Source: an uncultured Campylobacter sp. (GTDB taxonomy: Bacteria > Campylobacterota > Campylobacteria > Campylobacterales > Campylobacteraceae). Taken from it: a DNA stretch of 16,629 nt. Below are positions 6,511-13,702 of this stretch, in pieces. The number at the start of each line of letters is the position of its first letter. Position 1 is the stretch's first letter. A model generated the notes under the pieces. It did no database searches and was not told where the DNA came from. It saw only the letters and a list, made by a program, of their open reading frames with translations. Location of the stretch: NCBI RefSeq assembly GCF_938017615.1, contig NZ_CALIJA010000122.1, positions 1 to 16,629 on the forward strand, in the 5' to 3' direction. The position numbers and the translations under genes were made by a program.

Positions 6511-7742
6511 TGGATATCCTAGTCATAAATTCCGGCTCGAGCTCGGTTAAATTTAAATTCCACGATATGCTAAATCACGCCTGCATCGCAAGTGGGCTCA
6601 TCGAGGAGATCGGCTCGACGCACGCAAGCGGAAGTATCAATTGCGCCAATGGACGAAGCATAAAAGTTGAAAACGAGCAAATTCCAAATCACGAGACCGC
6701 GATTGCGATCGCGATCGATCTTTTAAAACAAAGCGGAGTAATCAACGATCTAACTCAAGTAGGCGGTATCGGGCATAGAATAGTCCAAGGTGCGGATTAT
6801 TTCGACGCTCCCGCGCTCATAGATGAGGACGTAATGGCTAAAATCGCCGAGCTTGCGCCGCTTGCGCCGCTACACAATCCCGCAAATTTAGCGGGCATCA
6901 AATCCTGCCTAAAGATCGCTCCGAAAATTCCAAACGTGGCGGTTTTCGATACGATATTTCATCAAAGCATCCCGCCGTATGCGTATATGTACGCGCTGCC
7001 GTATGAATTCTACGAAAAATACAAGGTCCGCCGCTACGGCGCGCACGGCACGTCGCATTGGTTCGTCTCGACGATGGGAGCGAAATTTTTGCGTAAAAAA
7101 TACGAAAACTTCAACGCCATTACGCTACATCTTGGCAACGGCTCTAGCGTGAGCGCCATAGAAAACGGCAAGTGCATCGACACCTCAATGGGGCTAACGC
7201 CGCTTGAAGGTATCATCATGGGCACCAGATGCGGCTCGATTGATCCTGCGATCATCCCATACATCGAGCGCGTCGCGGGCTACAACGCGCAGGATATGGA
7301 CGTTATAATGAACAAAAAAAGCGGACTGCTCGGCATCTGCGGCGCAAGCGATCTGCGAAAAGTATATGAAAAGATGGAGGATGGCGAGCCGCGCGCGAAA
7401 CTTGCGTTTGAGATGCTCGTGTACAGCGTCGTTAAGATGATCGGGGCGTATTATGCCGTGCTCGGGCGAGTGGACGCTTTGATCTTTACCGGCGGTATCG
7501 GCGAGAATGCGCCGCATTTTAGGCAAAATGTCTGCGAGAAGCTCGCTCATATCGGCATCGAAATCGATGCGACAAAAAACGCCAAAAATACCGGCTCGAT
7601 TAGAAATTTAAGCGCAGTAGATAGCAAAATCAAAACGCTCGTAATCCCCACCAACGAGGAACTTGCGATCGCTGAAGCTACGGTCGATACGATCAACAAA
7701 AACTCCGCGCAGATCGACTATCAGAAATACTCGGAATTTTAA
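6510..7742 (+). CDS. ackA: Acetate kinase
   Basis: AckA moves the phosphate of acetyl phosphate to ADP, giving ATP and acetate; the reverse direction activates acetate. The 410 residues are the usual length for the family. Visible motifs are VINSGSSSVKFK (5-16, Asn7), GIGHRIVQGAD (87-97, Arg90), FDTIFH (146-151, Asp147), YGAHGTSH (176-183, His179), LGNGSS (208-213), GTRCGSIDP (238-246, Arg240), FTGGIGEN (326-333) and TNEE (381-384). These match the known acetate, nucleotide and catalytic residues. The ATG shares its A with the pta stop TAA and has AGGAG upstream, so the two genes are translationally coupled. No gene follows closely; a terminator-like hairpin lies about 240 bases downstream. 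Confidence 0.97.
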   Translation: MDILVINSGSSSVKFKFHDMLNHACIASGLIEEIGSTHASGSINCANGRSIKVENEQIPNHETAIAIAIDLLKQSGVINDLTQVGGIGHRIVQGADYFDAPALIDEDVMAKIAELAPLAPLHNPANLAGIKSCLKIAPKIPNVAVFDTIFHQSIPPYAYMYALPYEFYEKYKVRRYGAHGTSHWFVSTMGAKFLRKKYENFNAITLHLGNGSSVSAIENGKCIDTSMGLTPLEGIIMGTRCGSIDPAIIPYIERVAGYNAQDMDVIMNKKSGLLGICGASDLRKVYEKMEDGEPRAKLAFEMLVYSVVKMIGAYYAVLGRVDALIFTGGIGENAPHFRQNVCEKLAHIGIEIDATKNAKNTGSIRNLSAVDSKIKTLVIPTNEELAIAEATVDTINKNSAQIDYQKYSEF

Positions 7743-7978
7743 ATTTGATCTAGCGGGATTCCGCGGTTATTTTGCGAGCAAGCAACGCCAACCTGCCTTT
7801 TTTGTTAGGCAATTAATTTTGGGTCTTGGCTGCAAGTCTACGCTAAATGAAAGAGCCTTTTATTTTAGAGGCTTTCTGGCTAAGACGATACGAGAAATTG
7901 CTACGCTACGCGCGGGTTTAAATTTTATTTGTCGCTTCCGATAAAGCTTAAATTCTTGCTCGGAAGAGGCGGAGCGGA

Positions 7979-8008
7979 AGGGGCTATACTTGCGAAGCGC
8001 CCTTTTTT
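7979..8008 (+). terminator. Probable intrinsic terminator of pta-ackA
   Basis: GGGGCT (7980-7985) pairs with AGCGCCC (7996-8002) with one bulged G and a 10-base loop, followed directly by six T residues (8003-8008). This is the only clear stem plus T-run after ackA on the plus strand, but it is about 240 bases past the stop codon. Confidence 0.45.
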
Positions 8009-8119
8009 GCTTTGCCTGGGCCTCGCCTCGCGACCTCAAGCAGACCCCACCGCCCCAACCTGTATCTGCCTCACTGCGCGTTAGGGGCGGCGACGCTTTG
8101 TTTTTAAAAAAGCATTGCT

Positions 8120-8156
8120 CGGTTAAATTTAATAAATTTTATTTCAAATTTAACCG
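8120..8156. repeat. Perfect 11-base inverted repeat
   Basis: CGGTTAAATTT (8120-8130) is repeated inverted as AAATTTAACCG (8146-8156) around a 15-base AT-rich loop. It could fold as an RNA hairpin on either strand or bind a protein. There is no T-run on the plus strand. On the minus strand a T-run occurs a few bases later. Confidence 0.6.
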
Positions 8157-8269
8157 CAAAATTCCAAAACAGGTCCTTATTGTGAAATTTACCGGATAAT
8201 AAGGCATAAAATTTTAAAATTTAGCGCAAGCCGGGTTTTGACACGCAAATTTTATTAAAGGAGTGAACG

Positions 8270-8890
8270 ATGAGCGATTTGCTAAATTCTCAAGGCGCGC
8301 AAGAGCAAGAGGCACCGTATCCCGATACGAAATTTATTAAATTTTTCGGGCGACTTTACGCGGCGGTTTTTGCGCTGTTTGCGATCACGGCGCTTAGTGT
8401 ATTTGCGCTACCCGAAAACATTTTAGACGTAAGCGCGGCATGCGCGGACTTCGTTGGATTTATGAAGCGGTTTTTTCCAAACATCGCCGCAATCGGCAAA
8501 ATAAGCCCGCACACGCAGCTTGCGGAATTTTACGTCGCGGCATTGTGGATACCTATTTTAACGGCTTTCGCGCTAAGCTGCGTGTATTATCCAATCGCCG
8601 TATTCTTATATGAAAAAGAGCTTCCCGCCGTCAAGACGCAGCTAATTATGCTTATCGGCATACCTTTTATCTATTGGCTTCTAAATAATTATTTCTACGC
8701 CGATTTTGCCATAAACGGCATCCCACACAAAGTAGGCAACGGGCGGACGTTTCCAACTTTTGCGAGCAGAGAGAGCCTGTTTGGTTGGCTATCGTTTTTT
8801 GGAGGCGGCTCAATGTTTTTTGGTATGTCTGTTCCGATTTTATTCAGTAATATAGTCCACTGGATATATCTATCGAGAAATAAAAGCTAA
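8270..8890 (+). CDS. Hypothetical multi-pass membrane protein
   Basis: I do not recognise this 206-residue protein. The ATG follows a strong AAAGGAG site with good spacing, so the start is secure. Hydrophobic segments at about 28-47, 88-114, 124-143 and 170-199 suggest four membrane helices, the last possibly two. The N-terminus (1-25) is hydrophilic. The loop between helices 1 and 2 (about 50-85) and the segment ING/IPHKVGNGRTFPTF (148-164) are probably outside the membrane. No catalytic motif is visible. Candidate promoter sequences upstream are weak. It stands alone on the plus strand between pta-ackA and the convergent two-component operon, so context gives no role. Confidence 0.8.
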   Translation: MSDLLNSQGAQEQEAPYPDTKFIKFFGRLYAAVFALFAITALSVFALPENILDVSAACADFVGFMKRFFPNIAAIGKISPHTQLAEFYVAALWIPILTAFALSCVYYPIAVFLYEKELPAVKTQLIMLIGIPFIYWLLNNYFYADFAINGIPHKVGNGRTFPTFASRESLFGWLSFFGGGSMFFGMSVPILFSNIVHWIYLSRNKS

Positions 8891-9005
8891 ATTTTATAAA
8901 ATCGCGGACGAATAACATTCCGCACCAATAACTTTCAGGGTCATTTTACGAGCGCAAAGCGAGCGAGCGATAAAATTCCGCGCTCCGTTTTAGAACAAAA
9001 ACAAG

Positions 9006-9085
9006 CGACGATTAAATTTAAACGCCCTGCAATTAGAGCCTTTTTGCGCGGAATTTAAGCGACCAAACGACGATTAAATTTAAAC
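9006..9085. repeat. Two copies of an 18-base word between convergent genes
   Basis: CGACGATTAAATTTAAAC occurs exactly at 9006-9023 and 9068-9085, 62 bases apart, in the spacer (8891-9132) between the converging membrane-protein gene and the sensor kinase. The rest of that spacer shows no gene and no convincing terminator. Confidence 0.6.
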
Positions 9086-9132
9086 CGCAGGCGGCTATTT
9101 CTAAATTTTAAATTTCACTAAATTTTAAAATT

Positions 9133-10305
9133 TTATTCGCGCCACGTAAGGCGGAAGGTCGTTATCTTGCCTGGCACGCTGTCGTAGGAGATAGAAAAGG
9201 AGTATTTTTTGCAGACCTCGCTTACGATGCTAAGCCCGATTCCAAAGCCGCCCTCGCTTGAGTTAAAGCGCGCAAAACGCCTAAAAATTTCGCCGCCCTT
9301 TTTACTATCGATCCCTTCGCCGCTATTTGAGATCGCTAGCTCGCCGTGCCTTAGCCGCACATCCACGTAGCCGCCTGCGTTTGCATATTTTACGGCGTTG
9401 CTTAGCAGATTGTCGATCAAGCGCGAAATTTCATAGACGTTCGCGCTCATGCTCGCATCCGCAAGATCGGTTTTAAGGCTTAGTCTGCGTTTTTGAATAA
9501 ACGGCGCGAAGTATTCGCAGCGCGAAGCGACGAGGCTCTTTAGATCGATCGAGCTAATCTCGCCCTCCTTATTCATACCGAAGGTTAAAAACACGAGATC
9601 CTCGTAGATGCGCGAAAGCGTCTTAGCGGCAAGGTCGATATTAGCAACGCGCTTGGCGTTGTATTCTCCAAGCTCTGCGTGCCGCATCGTCTCGACGCTC
9701 ATGGAGATAATGCTAAGCGGAGTATTAATCTCGTGGGTACTATCCTTGATGAAGCGATTTAGTGTGTCGATCTTATCGTAAAGCGGCTTTGTGCCTAGCC
9801 GCACCAGATAAAACGCCACGGCTAATATCACACCCAAAAGCGCTATCATCATCGCTGCTGTTTTGATACGAAGCGTTAAAATTTCGCCCTGCACGCTACT
9901 TCCAAGCAGAATGATTTTAGCCTTGGAAAAGGCGTTTCGCTCCTCCATATTTTGCAGATTTTCATAAATTCCTAGCCTACCGCCACTTATAAATTCCGCC
10001 TTTAGCTTCGCTTTATCAAGTGCGCCAAGCTCACCACTGCAGCCGTAAATTTCATCAGAGTTTGGCTTAAATATACACGCACTCACGCCCTTTTCGCGCT
10101 CAAAGTCCGCCAGTGAGCCCAACCCGTCCATGCTTGCTTTCATATAGATCATCATTTTGATCTCTTTTAGCTCTTTTATCCTGTGCGAAAGCAGCGCGGC
10201 TTCGTTCATCCTGTAATTTATCTTGAAAAAATATCCTAAAAACAACGCGCTTGAAATGAGATATAAAGATAGAATTTTAAGCGTTAAAGCGGTCTTTTCA
10301 GACAT
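9133..10305 (-). CDS. Two-component sensor histidine kinase
   Basis: A 390-residue inner-membrane kinase that should phosphorylate the adjacent response regulator. Layout: membrane helix at about 8-28, periplasmic sensor domain about 30-146, second helix about 148-168, then HisKA with the phospho-accepting His191 in STHEINTPLS, and HATPase_c with the N-box (RLIDNLLSNAVKYA, 295-308), NSGEGID (327-333) and GGFGIGLS (352-359). All key residues are present. The sensor domain has a cluster of four methionines (51, 52, 55, 59) and two cysteines (77, 89), which would suit metal or redox sensing, though this is inference. No HAMP domain is obvious. The ATG overlaps the regulator's TGA by eight bases (ATGTCTGA), implying translational coupling. 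Confidence 0.93.
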   Translation of the reverse strand: MSEKTALTLKILSLYLISSALFLGYFFKINYRMNEAALLSHRIKELKEIKMMIYMKASMDGLGSLADFEREKGVSACIFKPNSDEIYGCSGELGALDKAKLKAEFISGGRLGIYENLQNMEERNAFSKAKIILLGSSVQGEILTLRIKTAAMMIALLGVILAVAFYLVRLGTKPLYDKIDTLNRFIKDSTHEINTPLSIISMSVETMRHAELGEYNAKRVANIDLAAKTLSRIYEDLVFLTFGMNKEGEISSIDLKSLVASRCEYFAPFIQKRRLSLKTDLADASMSANVYEISRLIDNLLSNAVKYANAGGYVDVRLRHGELAISNSGEGIDSKKGGEIFRRFARFNSSEGGFGIGLSIVSEVCKKYSFSISYDSVPGKITTFRLTWRE

Positions 10306-10960
10306 ACAGATACCCTGCGTTGCGGCGGTTTATGATGTGCTCTTCGCCTAGGACGCGGCGCAAATTTTTGATATAAGTTCGCAGCGCTTCTTCGCTTGGC
10401 GTTTCGTTAAAAACATAGATCGCGGAGAAAATTTCATCCTTGCTCAAAAGCCTGTTTTTATTTTGCAAAAAAAGCGCCAGCAGCTCGCGCTCTTTGTTTG
10501 AAAGCGCGACGGGCACGCCCGATCTGCGTAGCTCTTTGCTTGCAAAATAAAATTTAAACTCGTCGTCTATGGTCACGAAATCATCGAAATTGTGGCTGAA
10601 GTTTCGCTTTATGAGCGAATTAACGCGCAGCAGCAGCTCTTTTAGTTCATACGGTTTTTTGAGATAGTCGTCGCAGCCGCTTTTAAAACCGACCTCAAGA
10701 TCATCAAGTGTATTTAGCGAGGTGGCAAATATCGCGGGGGTGCGATCTCCGCTCTTGCGCAGCTCTTTTAAAAGTGAAAATCCGTCGCCTTTGGGGATTT
10801 TTACGTCAAAGATAAAAAGATCAAATTTTTGCTCGTAAGCAAGATCCGCGGCGCTTTGAGCGTCGCAACAAACGCACACGTCAAAGCCCGCGTCTTTTAG
10901 ATATTCGCCGATGAGATCGCAAAGGGTCTCATCGTCCTCTACGAGTAAAATTTTACTCAC
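10298..10960 (-). CDS. OmpR/PhoB-family response regulator
   Basis: A 220-residue DNA-binding regulator. The receiver domain (about 1-115) has the acidic pair Glu8/Asp9-Asp10, the phospho-accepting Asp52 in FIFDVKIPKGDG, Thr80 and Lys102 in KKPYE. The winged-helix domain (about 125-220) shows NKERELLALFLQNKNRLLSK and ends with RRNAGYLYV, as expected for the trans_reg_C family. The start is GTG at 10960-10958, and its first G is the last base of the upstream gene's TAG stop (TAGTG). A weak AGAG lies upstream inside that gene, so translation probably relies on re-initiation. The cognate kinase follows with an eight-base overlap. General resemblance to C. jejuni OmpR-type regulators such as DccR is possible, but orthology is not established from sequence alone. 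Confidence 0.94.
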   Translation of the reverse strand: MSKILLVEDDETLCDLIGEYLKDAGFDVCVCCDAQSAADLAYEQKFDLFIFDVKIPKGDGFSLLKELRKSGDRTPAIFATSLNTLDDLEVGFKSGCDDYLKKPYELKELLLRVNSLIKRNFSHNFDDFVTIDDEFKFYFASKELRRSGVPVALSNKERELLALFLQNKNRLLSKDEIFSAIYVFNETPSEEALRTYIKNLRRVLGEEHIINRRNAGYLYV

Positions 10961-11193
10961 TACATCTCTTTTTTCATCTCTTTTTTCATTTCGCCTTTCA
11001 TCTCATCCTTCATATGTTTACCCTCTTTCATAGCATCCTTGTGCATATCTTTCATGTCGCCCTTCATCTCTTTCGCACCATTATGCATTGATGTATTGGC
11101 GTCCTTCATCTCATCTTTCATGCCCATGTCGGCAGCTACGGCAAAAGTGCCAGCAAATAGCGCACTAAGCGCAAACAAAGTAAGTTTTTTCAT
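10960..11193 (-). CDS. Small exported Met/Lys-rich MxKDx-type repeat protein
   Basis: A 77-residue protein with an evident signal peptide (about 1-21, MKKLTLFALSALFAGTFAVA then A). The mature part, about 56 residues, is almost only Met (13), Lys (14), Asp/Glu (14) and His (3), arranged as M-K-x-E/D-M repeats, for example MKDMHKDAMK. It has no cysteine or aromatic residues. This resembles the 'pentapeptide MXKDX repeat' family of small exported proteins, whose function I do not know. Methionine and histidine spacing like this is common in periplasmic copper or silver binders, so metal binding is a fair guess. It is probably a charged helix or disordered. AAGGAG lies upstream of the ATG, and its stop overlaps the regulator's GTG. 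It is the first gene of the two-component operon, suggesting the system controls or senses through it. Confidence 0.85.
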   Translation of the reverse strand: MKKLTLFALSALFAGTFAVAADMGMKDEMKDANTSMHNGAKEMKGDMKDMHKDAMKEGKHMKDEMKGEMKKEMKKEM

Positions 11194-11221
11194 TACGTAC
11201 TCCTTAAAAGAAATTAGCGGA

Positions 11222-11227
11222 ATTATA
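11222..11227 (-). promoter_or_regulatory. -10 box of the Met-rich protein/two-component operon
   Basis: The minus strand reads GGAAGTATAATTCC, with a perfect TATAAT at 11227-11222, 29 bases before the ATG at 11193. No good -35 is seen. A palindrome at 11225-11247 overlaps the box. Confidence 0.6.
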
Positions 11228-11247
11228 CTTCCGTAAAAGTGAAGTAT
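11225..11247. promoter_or_regulatory. Candidate operator: ATACTTC-N9-GAAGTAT
   Basis: A perfect 7-base inverted repeat (11225-11231 and 11241-11247, nine-base spacer) covers the start of the -10 box and the spacer upstream of it. Its position fits a repressor, or a regulator acting between -35 and -10. The operon's own OmpR-type regulator is one candidate binder, although that family more often uses direct repeats. Confidence 0.45.
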
Positions 11248-11624
11248 GTGTGAAATTCCGAAAAAAATTCAAATTTAAATTTAAACGCCTGTAATTTCAA
11301 ACGCGGAGCGGCTTAAATGCGCTCGGTCGGTCGCGATCTCTGAAATTTAAATCGCTCGCTACGGCTAGTCGAATTCTAAACGCGAATCAAAGCTAGCGAG
11401 GGCGCACGCCAACAGCGCATTGCCGAGCTTATTTTATCGAGGCAAAATAGAAATTTAAACCGCCGGCGAAACTAATTAAATTTATAATGCCACGACGCGC
11501 ACGTCAAATCAAAAACGCCAAGCCAACCTTTGAGTCCGCGACCTCACGTGAGCTTTTAAATTCGCCATGCCGCATAAGCCCTTAAATTTAGTGCGGCGCA
11601 AGCGCACAGGGCGCGAAATCGCAC
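11248..11624. other. Gene-free spacer downstream of metN
   Basis: About 380 bases without a supported gene. It shows AAATTTAAATTTAAA words near 11270, a 7-base inverted repeat CTCGCTA/TAGCGAG (11355-11361 and 11394-11400) and a perfect palindrome CTCACGTGAG (11543-11552). No terminator with a T-run was found for metN, and no trace of metI or metQ was recognised by eye. Confidence 0.5.
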
Positions 11625-12614
11625 CTAGTTTGCGGCGCAGCTTTTGATCTCATCCTCGCTTACGATCTCGTAGATCACGCCCGCGTTTTTGATAAATTCC
11701 TCCACGCGCGCGACGTGTGCGGGCTCTACGTTGATCACGAGGCTTCCGACGACGTTTTTATCAAGCCGCTCGAGCTTGCCCCAGACGATGTTAAAATTTA
11801 TCTCCAAAGCGCGCGCCATATGCGTGATCACGCTGTCAAACGCGACCGCGGGCGGAAAAAAGAGCCTGATATTAACGCCGCTTGCGGGCAGCACCTCCTC
11901 CTCGCCCAAAAACTCCTTCATATTCTCATCCGGGTGCAAAAACAGCGAGACGATATCGCCCGAGTTGCTCACGCGCCCGCCCTTAAGCAGGATCGCGCGC
12001 TGCGCGATACCCTTTACGACCTCCATCTCGTGCGTGACGAGCACGATCGTAATGCCCAGCTCGCGATTGATACGGCGCAGAAGCGATAAAATTTGCGCGG
12101 TGGTGTTGGGATCAAGCGCCGAGGTCGCCTCGTCGGAAAGCAAAATTTTAGGGCTTAATGCAAGCGCGCGCGCAATCGCCACGCGCTGCTTCTGTCCGCC
12201 GCTAAGCTCGCTAGGATAGGCATTTGCTTTATCTGCAAGCCCCACGAGCTCCAAAAGCTCGGCAACGCGGCGCTTCGTGTGATCTTCAGGATGGCCCCAA
12301 AACGCAAGCGGCGTGGCGACGTTTTGCGCGACGCTGCGGCGGCTCATAAGCGCGAAGTGCTGAAAAATCATACCGATATTTTTACGCAGCTCGCGGATCT
12401 GCGCGGCGCTTAGCTCTCTTACCTCCCTGCCCTCTACTTTGAGGCTTCCTTCTTGATAGTCCTCAAGGCCGTTTACGCAGCGCAGCAGTGTGCTTTTACC
12501 CGCGCCGCTGCGACCGACGATGGCAAAAATTTCGCCCTGTTTCACCTCCAGGCTCACATCGTCGATCACACAGGTTTTACCATAAAATTTCTTTAAATTT
12601 TCTATCTTTATCAC
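11625..12614 (-). CDS. metN: Methionine ABC transporter ATP-binding protein MetN
   Basis: The ATPase of the MetNIQ importer for methionine. The 329 residues carry the full nucleotide-binding set: Walker A GRSGAGKST (34-42), Q-loop Gln85 (MIFQHF), signature LSGGQ (137-141), Walker B with catalytic Glu162 (ILLSDEATSALD), and switch His195. The C-terminal NIL domain (about 247-322), which binds methionine and gives trans-inhibition, marks it as MetN rather than another polar amino-acid ATPase. The start is GTG at 12614-12612 with GAGG eight bases upstream. It lies 43 bases after ddh on the same strand. In C. jejuni metN follows valS and is followed by metI and metQ-type genes. Here neither partner lies downstream within the window, so they must be elsewhere or lost. 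Confidence 0.94.
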   Translation of the reverse strand: MIKIENLKKFYGKTCVIDDVSLEVKQGEIFAIVGRSGAGKSTLLRCVNGLEDYQEGSLKVEGREVRELSAAQIRELRKNIGMIFQHFALMSRRSVAQNVATPLAFWGHPEDHTKRRVAELLELVGLADKANAYPSELSGGQKQRVAIARALALSPKILLSDEATSALDPNTTAQILSLLRRINRELGITIVLVTHEMEVVKGIAQRAILLKGGRVSNSGDIVSLFLHPDENMKEFLGEEEVLPASGVNIRLFFPPAVAFDSVITHMARALEINFNIVWGKLERLDKNVVGSLVINVEPAHVARVEEFIKNAGVIYEIVSEDEIKSCAAN

Positions 12615-12657
12615 TCAAATTTCCTCGTTCATAATTCCGCTGAAACGCCCCCGAAAT

Positions 12658-13644
12658 TTATAAAATTTCGCGCCTTAGTTCATCGGCGCTCTTTGGCGAA
12701 AGAAGCGCCGGAGCGATGTCAAATACGCTAAATGCGCCGCACTCGCCCCTTTGTGCCAGACGATACGCCGCGCGGGCGTAGGCCACGAGCACGCTTGCGG
12801 TAAATTCTGGATTTGAGTCAAGCTTTAGCGAAAACTCGATCAGATGTTTATTTTCGCCGCTCTCGCCCGTCGCTCCGCTTCGCAAAACGAATCCTCCGTG
12901 AGGGATGCCGCCGTGCTCTTTTTTAAGCGTCGCAAGACCCACGAAATGCACGCTCGTATCGTAGTCGGCGAAGTAATTCGGCATCGTTTTTATCTCGCGC
13001 TCGATGCGCGCCTTATCGGCGCCATCCTCGGCCACGACGTAGCACTCGCGCAGGTGTTTTTCGCGCGTGCCAAGTCTCGGGTTTTCGCCCGCGCGAACTC
13101 GCTCTAGCGCACTATCTATCGGCACGGTGTATTGGCGCGCGTCTATGACGCCCTCGATCCTGCGGATGGCGTCTGAGTGACCTTGGCTTACGCCTTTACC
13201 CCAAAATGTGTAGCTGCTGCCGTTTTCTAGCACGCTCTCGCCAAATAGGCGGCTTAGCGAAAACAGTCCCGGATCCCAGCCTACGGCGATGATACCAACT
13301 TTTCCGCCCGCTTTGGCGGCGGCGTCTACCGCGGCGAAGTGCTCAGGTATTTTTGCGTGCGTATCGAAGCTATCTACGACGTTAAAGCTCTGCGCAAACT
13401 CGGGCGTCTGCGTCGGCAGATCCGTCGCGCTACCGCCGCAAAGCACCAAAACGTCAAATTCGCCCTTGTGCGATAAAATTTCATCCGCGCTAAATACCGG
13501 AGCGCCGCATGTTTTTACCTCGCTTGGATTTCTGCGGCTAAAAACCGCCGAAAGCTCTAAATCTTTGCTATTTCGCACGGCAAGCTCCACGCCGCGACCT
13601 AAATTTCCATATCCTAAAACTGCTATTTTTATTTTTTCGCTCAT
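12658..13644 (-). CDS. ddh: meso-Diaminopimelate dehydrogenase
   Basis: Ddh makes meso-diaminopimelate in one step by NADPH-dependent reductive amination of tetrahydrodipicolinate, bypassing the acylated intermediates of the usual lysine/peptidoglycan route. The 328 residues match the family length and agree closely with what I recall of the Corynebacterium glutamicum enzyme. It has a Rossmann motif GYGNLG (11-16), SRR (36-38) for NADP, GGSATDLPTQ (70-79), VGWDPGLFS (121-129), GVSQGHSDAIRRI (151-163), TMPNYF (220-225), PHGG (248-251) and LDSNPEFTAS (275-284). The ATG has GAAGGG upstream. It sits between the small membrane gene (58-base gap) and metN. Dehydrogenase-type synthesis is patchy across bacteria and, as far as I know, not standard in Campylobacter, so acquisition by transfer is plausible. 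Its base use looks like that of its neighbours. Confidence 0.95.
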   Translation of the reverse strand: MSEKIKIAVLGYGNLGRGVELAVRNSKDLELSAVFSRRNPSEVKTCGAPVFSADEILSHKGEFDVLVLCGGSATDLPTQTPEFAQSFNVVDSFDTHAKIPEHFAAVDAAAKAGGKVGIIAVGWDPGLFSLSRLFGESVLENGSSYTFWGKGVSQGHSDAIRRIEGVIDARQYTVPIDSALERVRAGENPRLGTREKHLRECYVVAEDGADKARIEREIKTMPNYFADYDTSVHFVGLATLKKEHGGIPHGGFVLRSGATGESGENKHLIEFSLKLDSNPEFTASVLVAYARAAYRLAQRGECGAFSVFDIAPALLSPKSADELRREIL

Positions 13645-13702
13645 TTTTTACCCTTCAAATTTTAAAATTTAGCGCGTAAAACGGCGCGCCGCCGATGAAA
13701 TT

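Larger units (their letters stand above)
7743..8269. other. Non-coding spacer between ackA and the membrane-protein gene
   Basis: About 530 bases with no gene accepted. It contains a short inverted repeat CTTCCGA/TCGGAAG (7935-7941 and 7960-7966), a terminator-like hairpin (7979-8008), a GC-rich patch (about 8020-8100), an 11-base inverted repeat (8120-8156), and a 7-base inverted repeat CCTTATT/AATAAGG (8175-8181 and 8198-8204) that overlaps a GATAAT -10-like box at 8195-8200. It also holds one copy of a dispersed 17-mer (8209-8225). Open frames on both strands lack ribosome binding sites. Confidence 0.55.

Noticed and set aside
7663..7944. 93-codon plus-strand frame overlapping the end of ackA
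   Set aside because: Starts inside ackA without a ribosome binding site and continues into repeat-bearing spacer.
7860..8036. Open minus-strand frame of about 58 codons from a TTG
   Set aside because: No ATG and no ribosome binding site; Arg/Lys/Ser-rich translation without features.
7990..8199. 69-codon plus-strand frame in the ackA downstream spacer
   Set aside because: Begins inside the terminator-like hairpin, has no ribosome binding site, and its composition follows the GC-rich patch and AT repeats.
8236..8243. Perfect TTGACA (8238-8243) as a -35 for the membrane-protein gene
   Set aside because: No -10 box lies at suitable spacing; the ribosome binding site and start codon fall there instead.
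11543..11552. CTCACGTGAG palindrome
   Set aside because: Ten bases, isolated in gene-free DNA with no promoter nearby; not enough to call a site.
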